DNA of 64,000 bases from Oscheius sp. JU75 (Eukaryota > Nematoda > Chromadorea > Rhabditida > Rhabditidae): assembly GCA_037178855.1 (NCBI GenBank), contig JASJZC010000004.1, forward strand, positions 496,001 to 560,000, written 5' to 3'. The notes beneath the pieces were generated by a model. That model was not told the origin of the DNA. It did not search any database and saw only the letters and a list, made by a program, of their open reading frames with translations. Positions 1 to 10,032 of the stretch are shown piece after piece (position 1 is the first letter of the stretch; each line of letters starts with the position of its first letter). Position numbers and translations under genes: made by a program.

Positions 1-579
1 GAGATGCTCGCCAACTATTGCGACGAGCTCTTGAAAAAATCGAGCCGAACCAATGACGAATTTGATGCCCTGCTTGACCAGGCTGTGGATTTAATTTATA
101 TAGATGTCTTATTGATATGTATTTCAGGTGGTACTGTTCAAATACCTCGAGAACACAGATATATTTTTAAAATTTTACACTCAGCTTCTGAGCAAGCGCC
201 TTATTGATGAGACTAGCGTAGAAACCGAAAACAGTTTTATCGGAAAACTAATCTCGTTATGTGGCTCAGAGTACAACCGACACATGTGCACTATGATGAA
301 CGATGCCCAGATCAGTAAGGTAACTGTTCTGAGTGCTTTTGTTGGTGATAAAAGATGTTTTTCAGGATCACTCTTCTGATTTTCGTCAAGCTATGACTGC
401 TCAAAACAATGATCTTCTCACCGCTGACTTCCACCAAGTCAAATCTAATCAGCATTTCGAGCTTCCTGATTTTCGAGACACTGTTGCCAACATTGGTCCA
501 CAGTGTGTTCATGTTGGTAATGATGGAAAGCCAGATTACAGTTCTAAAAAGCTTGGAGATCTGCGAACTGTTTCGTTTT
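1..579 (+). CDS. Cullin-like exon block (partial; 5' end outside window)
   Basis: Cullins are scaffolds of cullin-RING ubiquitin ligases. Three exons are readable: to 84, 128-319 and 366 to about 579, separated by introns of 43 and 46 nt. The first starts with LANYCDELLKKSS and the second with VVLFKYLENTDIFLKFYTQL followed by LSKRLI, which match the conserved cullin run around the FKYIEDKDVFQKFY and AKRL motifs. The third opens KDHSSDFRQAM, where cullins have SKDLNxxF. Similarity then fades. I see neither the later cullin-homology blocks nor the C-terminal neddylation and winged-helix region. A clean 40-nt intron leads in frame into the next exons (606 onward), so this block may be the 5' part of the kinase-MSP transcript or a truncated cullin gene. 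Cullin similarity is clear in the first two exons; the gene boundary is not. Confidence 0.6.
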
Positions 580-605
580 TCGGGTATGGCAATTAGCAGA
601 TTTTC

Positions 606-3600
606 AGGTTACAGTAGAAGAATTTAAAGTCTTATGGAATCAAGTATACAATGCTCAAGAGTTGGACATAGAGCCGCCTTCAGCATTTGAATATCCATTT
701 GAGACGTCTGGTATAGCTAGATGGAACAGGTTATCTAATGTTCTGAAAGAAAGTTATCGGATTATTTACTACACAGCAGTTGTGAAGCTTGTAGAAAAAA
801 TGGTACTTCAGCGCGTAATTGTCACCAAAAATTTTGTTCAGAATTTGTTGAAATGCGATGAATATTCTCATTTTCTCTGGCTATTCGACTTGGTGGTGTT
901 TATTAGTCAAACAGATATTGCAAGCATGCAGACGGAAATGTTCGAACGCGAAGAATCACGACAATACTTTATATTGTTTAAGGTAAATTGGATCCTATAG
1001 TGAACCGAATGATTTTAAAGAAATGGATAGTAGCTATGGACAATCTCTACACACAATATTCTGGAATCTATCTTAAAATTATAAATGTAGAGAACACTAA
1101 CAAACTGCTAGCACTTCCGAAAAATGTCATCAGCTTCACTCAAAAAGAACAAAACTTGCTTCACAAGTTAACAGTTAGGGATTTTGAAATTCGCGATTTT
1201 TACTTTTCAGAAAGAAAATCTCCGTCGTTTTCAAGTGCGAGCAAGGGTAAAATCAATGCTGAAAGATCTTCTCTCATATTCCAATAAATTTGATAAAGGA
1301 GATCCAGTTTGGGATAACTTTCAACAGGTGAACATTGATGGTTATCTACACTTCGGCTTGTTGGGACCGAAAGATTACTTCTTGGTCTTCAACACAACTA
1401 GGAAGTTTTTAGAGGAGAAGGGAAGTTTTCAAGAAAAAGAAAGAAAGGGAAGTTTTCAAGAAAAATCATGTTTTTACACGCTTTCAGAAAGAATACAAAT
1501 ATCGAAGGTGCCTTTCAATCTTGTTGAGATTGGTACCAGCTCTGCCTCTTGTTGTGCGCAACCTTTTCCCGGTAAGTGAAAGGAGCTGGCACTCTCTCCT
1601 CCTACGCCTGGATGGCCGAGAAACGGGTGGGGAGATACTAGTTTACGGCAGTTTTCAGACAATAATTCCTCAAACTGTGACCGTCGAGCTGCCACCAAAA
1701 GGCGTTGAAGATAAGTCATACGGCGATGATTGGTTGTTGAAAGACCTTTTGAGCTCATTTGAGTTTGTGTTTGACAATCGCCATCAATACTATTACAAGA
1801 GGCAGAGATTTGACTCGTATAAGTCAGTAAAAACACCATGTTCAAGCGACATTGAGCGTAAGACGTTAGAGCCAAGCATTAGGAAAAATCTATTAAGAAC
1901 CAAGATTCCTCCATTGTCTTCCGTACTTACAACCAGTCAATAAGTTGAGTGATAAAGATCTGCGTGTTTTATTACATAGCTACCTACAATACAGATCAAT
2001 GATTAAAACAGATACATTTTACAAAATGATCTTCGAGGAGTGTTCAGAGGTTTGTATGGGTCTGATTCTACCAGCCTATCTAGCAGATCAAATTCTTACA
2101 TGGAGAGCGGCTTTACGCCCTAGCTGATCACCTGAGACTTGTTGAAGAAATCAGAAATAGTTTTCCTGGATACAGTGAAGTGAGTTGTGTCGAGTCGAAA
2201 CCAGAAACTTTTATTGTAGAGAGCCTATGAAATGTTCTGTGAAGAGATAAATAGTACTTTGGACTTTGGATCCCTGCTAATCTACTTCCACGTAGCATTT
2301 AAAAGTAGAGAAGCAATCTTTACGTGATTATAGGTCCTGAAAAAGTACTTGAACGAGAAACAAGTCGAACGTTTGGAGGAAAAACTTCGACAGCGTCAAC
2401 AAGCAGAACAAACTTTTCTGGAGTATTTCTATGATCCAAAAGTGAATCATGCAAACATCAGAAAGTTGACTGTAGATTATCCATATATATTCTTTCTGTC
2501 ATTTGTAAAAGTTTTCCTGGTAAGTTTCGTCACCCGCCTTTGATTTTGAACAGTTTCATACTCAAATAGAGAAGAGAGAAGAACAGCAGCAGTGTATAAA
2601 TCGCCTGGTGGACACTCTCGAGTCCTTTCCGAAGCTGAAAGAGCTTTTGACTCGTCAAAGAATCACCCCTGAGATGAACTTTCACGAGGTAACTGTTGGT
2701 GACAGCTGATTCAATGTGATACTGTAGTTTCTCTACAAAAAACTGACGACATCGAATAAAAGTGCACCCTTGGAGCAGCTGAAGCGTATTTGCAGCAGCG
2801 AATGGGGAAATGTCCTGTCAGGTGCTAGTGTATGTATTTTTTAATACATGTTTCACAGTTCCTACTTCAGCAAGTTGGGTTCAAGAGCTATGAAGAGTCA
2901 TCCCTGACCATCATTCGGCCGCTTTTGAAAGGCGCGCAGGGCGCTGTGCATCTTGTAAAAGTCCCTGGCCTACCAGTACATGTAATCGCCAAGGTTTTCT
3001 TGGGTGTTTCTAAGAAAGCCAGCGAGGAAGCATTCAGAGAAATAAAGGAAGAAATCCGATCACTGCTGTCGGTGGGTACATACATACTTTTTTTTCTATT
3101 TCTAGCTTGTGAGAACCTTTATTTTGCATACTTTCAGTTACGTGAAATTACGTACGCATTTTTTAATTCTGCCCTGTACCCAATTTCGCGTAACTGAAAG
3201 TACGCAAGATGAAGATTTGGCACGGGTTATATCTACTCCCTCAGTCAGTCGCTGACTAAAACTTAACTTTTTAGACGCAATGTCATCCACATATTGTTTC
3301 CCTGTTTGGTTATATTGTGAATAATCATAAAATACTCGGCACGTTAATGGAATATTGCAAAGGCGGATCCTTGTACTCAGGTAACGAACACTATTACTGC
3401 GCTGTATCTTTCTATATCAGTGATCGATGATCTGAAAACACAGTTCTACACCGAATCATCCATAATTACCTGGAGTCTCCATGCATCATCGGGACTACAG
3501 TTTATCCATCAAAACAATATTATTCACCGAGACGTGAAACCTGCAAAGTGAGTAATGTCATGTTTCAGTCCTAAACGAGTTCAGCATGCTCCTCAATGAA

Positions 3601-4381
3601 GAACACAAACTTCTGAAAATTGGCGACCTAGGAACTACTAAACTGTGCAAAATTGCTTCTACAGTTCGTCGCAGTAGCGACACTAAAAAACACGGAACAC
3701 CTGGCTACCAGTCTCCTGAAATGTTGGCAAAACGGGGATACTCTTCAAAAGTGGACGTATTCGCACTTGGACGTTCCATTTGGAGTATGATTGTCCGCCG
3801 CGAACCTCCTTCGAATGGCCCTCTCGATGAAATGCTGGAAAAGAAAGTACCCGTGTTTTCCGAAATATGGGAATTTAGCAGGAGGTTTATATTATTTTAT
3901 GAGGAAGATGTTTGCTTAAAGAATGATGGAGGAAGATCCGGAAAAGCGTCCAACGATGGCAGAAGTTTATACCTTCTTTGAAGGACAGTTAAACCGTTTA
4001 CCGACGCAGTCGGATCCTACTGGAGACATCACCACTCAACCCGCTAGCAGGCTCATTTTCAACGCTCCCTTTGACAACAAGCTGACTTATCCCCTCAAGA
4101 TTATCAACACCACTGTCAATTACATCGGATGGACCTTCGAATCCCCTAACATGAAGCATCTGTCCGCAGAACCCTCCTGTGGATGTCTCGGCCCGAATGA
4201 AGCTGCAATGGTGGCTGTCAGCTGCGGACCCTTTGTGTACGGACAGAGGGGTAATGATGACTGTATCATTATCGAGTGGACAAAAGTGTCAGACGGCGAT
4301 GCCAAAGAGTTTTGTTATGAATGGTTTCAAGATGATGGAGTGGTGCGCAAGAAGACGCTCTTCATCGAATATAACCTATAG
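606..4381 (+). CDS. Protein kinase fused to a C-terminal major sperm protein (MSP) domain
   Basis: A chain of short exons joined by 37-50 nt introns. The N-terminal part (606 to about 2870) has no family I recognise; it is Lys/Glu-rich and partly helical around 2349-2690. The kinase domain (about 2880-3990) has a Gly loop GAQGAV, beta-3 lysine in VIAKVF, the catalytic loop IIHRDVKPAN completed across a 37-nt intron, DLG in place of DFG, a GTPGYQSPEM activation-segment end, and DPEKRPTMAEV of subdomain XI. The exon beginning near 3923 holds that last motif and runs straight into a full MSP domain (4026-4381): TQPASRLIFNAPFD, a GCLGPNEA turn, WFQDDGVVRKKT and the terminal IEYNL. MSP is the nematode sperm-motility cytoskeletal protein. 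The catalytic residues look intact, so an active sperm kinase tethered to MSP filaments is likely (inference). A polyadenylation signal AATAAA lies at 4389-4394. The 5' end is uncertain. Confidence 0.8.
3124..3207. repeat. Small inverted repeat (foldback) inside a kinase-gene intron
   Basis: Arms at 3124-3148 and 3183-3207 are near-perfect reverse complements of about 25 nt (TTGCATACTTTCAGTTACG on the left against TTGCGTACTTTCAGTTACG read from the other strand), separated by about 34 nt. It sits in the roughly 200-nt intron after the kinase alpha-C exon, much longer than the 37-50 nt introns around it, so insertion of a small foldback element would explain the length. Confidence 0.7.
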
Positions 4382-4394
4382 AGACCAAAATAAA

Positions 4395-5622
4395 GAAAAC
4401 TTTCATTTCGGGTGTCTGTTACAAAATGCAATTCGAAATATTGGAAACGCAGACAGAGGCAGAGAGGACAAGAAACGGAGAGACAAAGAAATACTCCTTT
4501 TTACCAGCTACTTTTCTAGCCTTCGACTTCAGCGCCTATTTCTGACGAAGTGCAGCGGCATCTTTTTCAAGTTGCTGGCTGTTGGCGGCCGTAAGGGAAG
4601 TTCCAGCATCCAGCAATTTACAGTGCATCACTCTACGATGGTGCCCGTGACTACCACCTCAACGTCTACAATCCTAACAACTTGGGCTGTCATCCTTTGA
4701 AAACGACATGAATCAAAGAGCCAATTTCTGTAGGAATGTAATAAGAGGGTTCGTGAATAACATCTTCAAAAAGGAGCACAACACGACTACCACCACAACA
4801 AACAGGTCAGCAAATTTGGAGCGGAGCAATGGAAATTCCAAATTCAGAGAGGCTGCAGTAGCAGGATCGACCACAGCCTCACCCAGCAATTAACCAGCTT
4901 AGAAAAAAAATCTATCAACGCTCCATCGGAAGAAAGAAATTTTAGACTGTTTGTATCATGCGGTGTCATAAAATATTTGGCGACTTGTCGCTATAGATAC
5001 AGAAAGAAGGGAAGACTCTCTGTTGACTTGGACCAGAAAGCTCTTTCCACTTCCAGGGAGTTTTTTTTGAAGATCGGTCTCTTTCTCTCTATCTCTGTGT
5101 CTCTTAAGAGGGCACAAGTATGTCAAAACGGGACCTGACATCAGGGATCTTCGGGTCGCGGTAACGATAGCAGTTCCATTCTTTCCTGATCTTTTTAAAC
5201 TTATTCACAACGAATACCTACCTCTTCAAATCGTATTGATTAATGGTCCAAACCACTTCATTCGTTCCCAAATACAATTGGTTGACTTCACTTCAAGGAT
5301 ATGTTAAGTGGCAAACAACAGTATTCTTGGGAAACCTGCAAGTTTTCTGTCGCCAAACCGAAATCTGTTTTGAAGTTACTAGAGTTTTGAATAGGTAATT
5401 TTCGAGCACATTCTGTGAAACGAACCGCTGGAACTGTTAGGACGTAGCAAGGCCGGTGGCCAAATATATCATACCAAGGTTCTAGGCCGATTCTGAACTC
5501 TTTTGATTTTCTCTGCTTGCATCCTCTGGTACTTCATCGACTGCTAGTGATTGTAAACGAGACAGTGAGCAGACATCACAAACCTGGCCGGCCAGGTAGA
5601 TCAGCGTGGTTTTCGCAGCGGG
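4395..5622. other. Spacer downstream of the kinase-MSP gene
   Basis: About 1.2 kb with no gene I can support. Short ORFs at 4179-4700 and 4708-4893 are Thr- or Asn-rich and show no family or splice structure. The stretch probably holds the 3' UTR of the kinase-MSP gene and non-coding spacer. Confidence 0.4.
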
Positions 5623-5891
5623 CTAAAAAAAATTCATTTGGCATCTTCTCCCTATTTTTTTTCGCTATAAAGTTGAGGTGGGGCTAGATCTACCTACAAC
5701 AACACAAAAAATCAAAAAAGACACAAGTTCCAGGAAGAAAATAGGTGAAAACATGCATTTTCGACTGAATTCACAAAAGGTTCGTATATTTTTGTCTTTT
5801 TTGATTTTCTTGTTGCTGTAGGTAGATCTAGCCCTGCCCCAACTTTTTAAAAAAAGAAGTTAGGAAAAAGATGCCACATAAATTTTTTTAG
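5623..5891. mobile_element. Foldback MITE-like element with long terminal inverted repeats
   Basis: Left arm 5623-5725 and right arm 5790-5891 are imperfect reverse complements over about 100 nt. Both begin CTAAAAAAA, then share TGGCATCTT, GGGCTAGATCTACCTACA and AATCAAAAAAGACA when the right arm is read on the minus strand. About 64 nt separates them. There is no ORF. Structure and size suit a non-autonomous foldback DNA element. I could not identify a convincing target-site duplication. Confidence 0.8.
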
Positions 5892-6158
5892 ACATTCGAC
5901 ACTTAGACATTCTCAATGACATCTACTACTTTGATCAGAAGGCCTTCGGAAAAAAGATATATTCTTCGTAAATCGAACCATACACAGTCCCAATGAACAG
6001 TCACCCTTTCTTGTTTCTTATATCTCTTATCCCCGCAAACCATCTCTCAGACCAAATGCTGGTGCAGCACAGACATTAAAAACCATCACATCAAATTCTT
6101 CTCTATTACACAACAAAGAGCGTGATAACTTTATTAGGGGAAATGACAGGCATCTGGC
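5892..6158. other. Spacer between foldback element and Gly-rich gene
   Basis: No gene seen. On the minus strand, AATAAA (TTTATT at 6130-6135) lies just past the stop codon of the following minus-strand gene and is probably its polyadenylation signal. Confidence 0.4.
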
Positions 6159-6399
6159 TTACTTCCTGCCCAAGCCCAGTCAATCCGGTTCCTCCAATTG
6201 GAGTCTGAAGACCAGTATTGGCTCCAATTCCTCCTTGCCCTACTCCAAGTCCGGTTTGAGTTCCGACGCCAGCAAGATTGCCTGAAACACAAAATAAATG
6301 CTGGCAAAGAGGGATACTGACTTCCTAGACCGACTCCGAGCTGTCCAAAAGACTGGGCGATAAGGCAGAAAGCAGCGAAAATGACACGAAGAAGTTCAT
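6159..6399 (-). pseudogene. Small glycine-rich secreted protein gene with a 1-nt frame break
   Basis: Read on the minus strand, ATG at 6399 starts MNFF. A hydrophobic signal-peptide-like stretch RVIFAAFCLIAQSFGQ follows, but in a frame one base off the ATG. After QLGVGLG a donor GTCAGT begins a short intron ending TTTCAG, and the second exon reads NLAGVGTQTGLGVGQ, then GGTGLTGLGRK and stop at 6159. Apart from the single-base break the gene looks intact, with a polyadenylation signal 24 nt downstream. It is paralogous and divergent to the gene at 6655 (same signal-peptide pattern and TQTGxGxGQGG motif). One added C after the second TTC would restore the frame, so either a sequencing indel or recent inactivation fits. 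The function is unknown; the class is like small secreted Gly-rich nematode proteins. Confidence 0.55.
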
Positions 6400-6654
6400 T
6401 TTGTTCGAGTGTTGTTTTCGAATCTATTCGACCCGTTTTTATAGGTCAGGTCACTATCCATTTTATCAAATTCTATCCGGAAAAACAGCATCACGGTGGC
6501 GAAAAGTCAGTGTCCTTGGAGTTTGTTTTCAAATGAACTGTTTGTTCAATCGTACTGACCAAGACTTGGTTTTGGTCAACAAATATACTTTTGGTTTTCT
6601 ATCGTTCTCCAGGGTAGTATATACGAACATTCAAACGGTTGAAACATTCTCACC

Positions 6655-6901
6655 ATGAACTTGTTCGCTCTTCTCGTCGCTGCCCTTTGCCTCATCGTCG
6701 GAGCCTTCGCTCAAGCCGGGGAGTTGGACTTACTGGTAATATATATTTCAAGATTCTAAAACGTTATCCGATTTAGGTAATGCTACTGGAGTCTTAACTC
6801 AGACTGGAGTCGGAGCTGGTCAGGGAGGGCTGCTAGATCGTCGGGTCAATGAATGGAAAATAGAGAAGGCAAAAGCTAATGTGATACCGTACTTCTTCTA
6901 A
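6655..6901 (+). pseudogene. Small glycine-rich secreted protein gene, divergent paralogue, frame break in exon 1
   Basis: ATG at 6655 opens MNLFALLVAALCLIVGAFAQ, a textbook signal peptide with cleavage after AFAQ. Exon 1 ends CTTACTG before GTAATA. Exon 2 after TTTAG reads NATGVLTQTGVGAGQGG, then LLDRRVNEWKIEKAK, with stop at 6899-6901. The two exons are out of frame by one base; one extra G in the GGGG run after GCC would give a GVGLTG junction matching the sister gene at 6159-6399. The two genes are head to head, 255 bp apart, and probably share a promoter region. The protein is under 80 residues, probably secreted, function unknown. Confidence 0.55.
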
Positions 6902-8196
6902 TGTAAGCACTGCTCTAACAGAAGAAAGCACCTCGAAAGGAACGGTAATTTAAAGTTTTTTTGGTTTCGAAAATTTGCAATGGACGACTCAGAGCGTCGT
7001 CTTCGGAGGGCTCAGAATGAGCGGGATAGGAGGAATAAGCATACCATTTCTTCTACTATCTTAAAGATTCCATAGAACAGGTAGATCGACGTCGAGAGGT
7101 TGCACGAGAACGTCAGCACCAAAACAGGTAATACCTTTCCGCTGTTATCAGCATATTGGCATGGAGACCGAGAGGTTGAAGAACCGAAAGGTCGATAGAC
7201 AGGGGTCAAAGAGCCATAGAGACAAAACTACAGGGAATAGAGTGGAAGAGTCGAAGATATTGAAAGATAGGTAGATTAGCAGGCTGGGAGGAAGCTAGGA
7301 AACATAGAAACCGGGAAATAGTTTGCCACATTTCTTCGGAAATTATAAGTACTGCTCTAATATAGTCACCCCAAAACGGGAAGGTTAAAAAATAAAAGCA
7401 CAGTGCTTATCCTAGAAGAAATATGCTATTCGAGAAAGATGAGCCACGAGAAGGCCACGTTCAGTTCCGTCTGGAAGTTACAGTCGCCCAATAGGAGAGT
7501 ATCTCACTTTGGTCTCCTTCTCCTTCGTCCTATACCCTTTGCCTTGGTTCTTGATCGAGTACTTCTTCTCCGCCCTACGTCTTATACTCTCCTCAGAGGA
7601 CGGAGAATTTCGTCCAGACGAACTTTCATAGGATTTTCGGTAGAGTGAAGCGGAGAAAGTTCAAGAGAAGGATCCGAGTTAATTACAAAAAGTACGATCA
7701 GTCTTCTACGCAAGCTCATTCAGTGAATACAAAAACACAGTGGAGACAAGACAAGGAAATTCAAGATTTTAAACAGTTTCTAGATTATAAGGACATTCTA
7801 CTGGTCCAATGACTAGACGCGGCACAATGTGTCGTCTTCAAGACAAGAAGGCGGGAACGCGTCTTCCAGAATTTTGAGTTCAGCGAGAATTCGGTCCAGG
7901 TGGCGCGCTGTTTATAAAGTTGGCCTGGTACAATGGACTGACCCCACTGCTATTTAGTGCTGAATCAGCATCTGATAATGGCTCGGAAGAGACATGGTCA
8001 GAGAGAGATGGGGAATCTATGCTTGAAATACGCAGGTTCTTCAGCAACGTTCAGTCGAGGTGGATCCATCGCGAGGTGGATGGTCTTGTCTGGAATACAT
8101 CGTAGGTCTTTCGGAGAGTTCTCTGACAGGACCATAGAGTAGCGGTACTTTAAATGAAGCCAGCAACTCATTTACAAAAACATTTCATTGTCTGTT
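6902..8196. other. Spacer, no supported gene
   Basis: About 1.3 kb. ORFs here (for example 7403-7648 and 7920-8142) overlap in several frames and show no recognisable domain, signal peptide or splice structure. The sequence is purine-rich on the + strand in places. Confidence 0.4.
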
Positions 8197-8533
8197 TCAG
8201 TATCCACTCGGGTAGTAGCCCTGGTTGCTGTACACATTTGGGTTGTTGTACTGTTGTGTCTGTTGATTACTATACATGTTCGGATTGTACTGTGTCTGTT
8301 GACTATAGGCCTGTCCCGAAGGGTTCTGACTCCGTCCGTAGTACTCAGAAGAATCCATAGAGTTATCTCCGAAGCCACGATAGCCATTGTTCCACATCGT
8401 TGGATAGGTTCTATTCCCGTTTTACAGTAGTCAGGAGAACTTACTGCTGGTTCATTTGCTGAGTCTGAACAGGGGCAGCACTGACAGAAGAAGCCAGAAG
8501 AACAGAGAGGACGAAGGCTGGGAGAGAGTGCAT
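8197..8533 (-). CDS. Secreted Asn/Gln/Tyr-rich protein (member 1)
   Basis: ATG at 8533 begins MHSLPAFVLSVLLASSVSAA, a signal peptide, followed by PVQTQQMNQQ. A 34-nt intron with donor GTAAGT and acceptor AATAG splits a Gln codon. Exon 2 reads MWNNGYRGFGDNSMDSSEYY and then a tail rich in Q, N, Y and S (NPNMYSNQQTQQYNNP) to the stop at 8197-8199. The product is about 100 residues. Composition resembles low-complexity secreted adhesive, cuticle or glue-like proteins, but no family is recognised. The gene at 12033-12373 has the same size, strand, two-exon design and an intron at the same kind of Gln codon, so the two are probable paralogues. A TATATA sequence lies about 30-40 nt upstream of the ATG. 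Confidence 0.75.
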
Positions 8534-8708
8534 GCCGGTGGCAACCACTCTGCTGTCCACCAATATATACTCCTGGTCTTTCGGAACAAAGAGAGTCGAG
8601 AGTCTGAGTGGCGGGCAGAGACACACAATGCTCAGAGATTAGAGGTAAGCGAAGGAGTCACTGAACAAATAGAGAAGTTTTGAGATTGAGACCAGGGGAG
8701 GGACAGGT

Positions 8709-9844
8709 TTATAAATACTTTGAGGCAAAGTCATAAACACAAACTCCGGTCGAACACCAGTCCTTGATGTCCGAATAGCTCTTGGTCGGTTGGGAAAGAC
8801 GGCCTCTGAGCCGCTGGCAGATGTCACAGATTGTTGGGAATTGGGAAAAGTTCGTCATTACGGCTCTGGAAAGAGAGGCTATTGAGCGTGCTTCTGACAG
8901 GACAATAAACAAGGAATAAGGGCCATGGGACAGTACCCACCTGTTCCCTTTAGTCCATTCATAGAATGATAGGTACTCTTCCCTGTTCCCTTTTACCCTC
9001 TCCAGATACTTGACCATCTCCCCAAGGGATCTTCAATCCTCCGTATATTTTTCTCTGCATTACAATTGGCACCGCGTAGTTGTACCGCAGTGGATTAACA
9101 AACTTCTCAGCCACGTAGTCCTTACAGTTCGAGTTCTCAAAGGCCAGATAAAAGTAGTACTGTTTCAGAGTCTCGACAGCACACTCTGCGTAGTTATCCT
9201 GATAGCGACCACAGTTGGGAATCGAGGAGGAATTGAACTCGGAGCAGTCACTGAAGATGTCAATGGCCAGTCCCAACTTTTGGACAGCTCTTGCGATATC
9301 ATGCCTTCGGTTTTTTGCGTTGCAGTTAGAGACCATCCAAGAGAGATGTGTTCTTAATCTTCCAAAGCACATCGAGATCAACAGACTCTTCTGGTTGTCT
9401 CGGGACCAGAGTTATAGGAATGATTGGAAAGTCGGCATCGGTACGATATCCTACTGTCCAGTTAAGGGAGTCTGCAAGACAGGTAGAATACAAAGGGACT
9501 TAACGTCCTTCATTCGTTTAAAAAAAAGCCTACATAGTGGCTGTAAATCGTAGCCAGTCACAAAGTTTGAATAACCTCTCCTGCGTAGCGCCTTCTCGAC
9601 TCACCTTTCCCAAAATCTCTGACCTCCTCATTGCTGAGACTCTCATAGCACATCCAAATGTTTACCTTGGATGTATCCACAGTCATGCTACCCGGATCAA
9701 AGTCTCTGTTGTGGTACAGCCAGGCATCTAATTTCAATGGCGCTAAAGAACTTCCAAGTCGCTCTACCAGCAGATCTACCTTTTGTGGAAAGAAAGGGGG
9801 GGATCCGGTCCCAGCACTGTGATACAGAGTCTCCTTCTCGTCAT
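8709..9844 (-). pseudogene. Alpha-1,3-fucosyltransferase (GT10 family), reading frame broken in several places
   Basis: GT10 fucosyltransferases transfer GDP-fucose to N-glycans or other acceptors in the Golgi. The core is unmistakable: FENSNCKDYVAEKF with RYNYAVPIV (9080-9150), SWMVSNCNAKNRR (about 9320), LNWTVGYRTDADFP (about 9450), DAWLYHNRDFDP (about 9720) and a C-terminal exon with YLSFYEWTKGN and ICDICQRL. Frame breaks: between KNTSLL and SWMVSNC, where one more TC in a TCTCTC run would restore the frame; near 9030, where about ten residues between the donor-binding block and MVKYLERV are missing and the frame changes; and possibly at a run of seven Cs near 9800. The start at 9844 is tentative, since no clear membrane anchor is visible. 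TATATAA lies about 90 nt upstream. Either a decaying gene or an indel-prone assembly. Confidence 0.75.
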
Positions 9845-10032
9845 GGGCTACAGGAGACGCCGATGATGCCGACTACGATCGTTTCCCGAGTAAGATCCAG
9901 AGAACTGCGTACAATCGGACTGGTGGATCCTTATATAAAAAGCGGCTGCCTTTGGGGCGAATGGTGTGAGTAAGGGTCAGAGCGCTGGAATCATGAGCCA
10001 GTCGAGATTTCCCAGAAAAAAATCAGAGATAT

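Noticed and set aside
1521-1943. 140-codon ORF treated as one exon
   Set aside because: GTAAGT at about 1571 and TTTTCAG at about 1658 suggest an intron in the middle; kept only as part of the kinase-MSP exon chain.
7920-8142. Two overlapping 61-codon ORFs
   Set aside because: Vague resemblance of one frame to enzyme fragments was too weak; no supporting exon structure.
8172-8624. 150-codon minus-strand ORF over the secreted-protein gene
   Set aside because: It is a shadow: the real product uses another frame with a signal peptide, a 34-nt intron and an Asn/Gln/Tyr-rich second exon.
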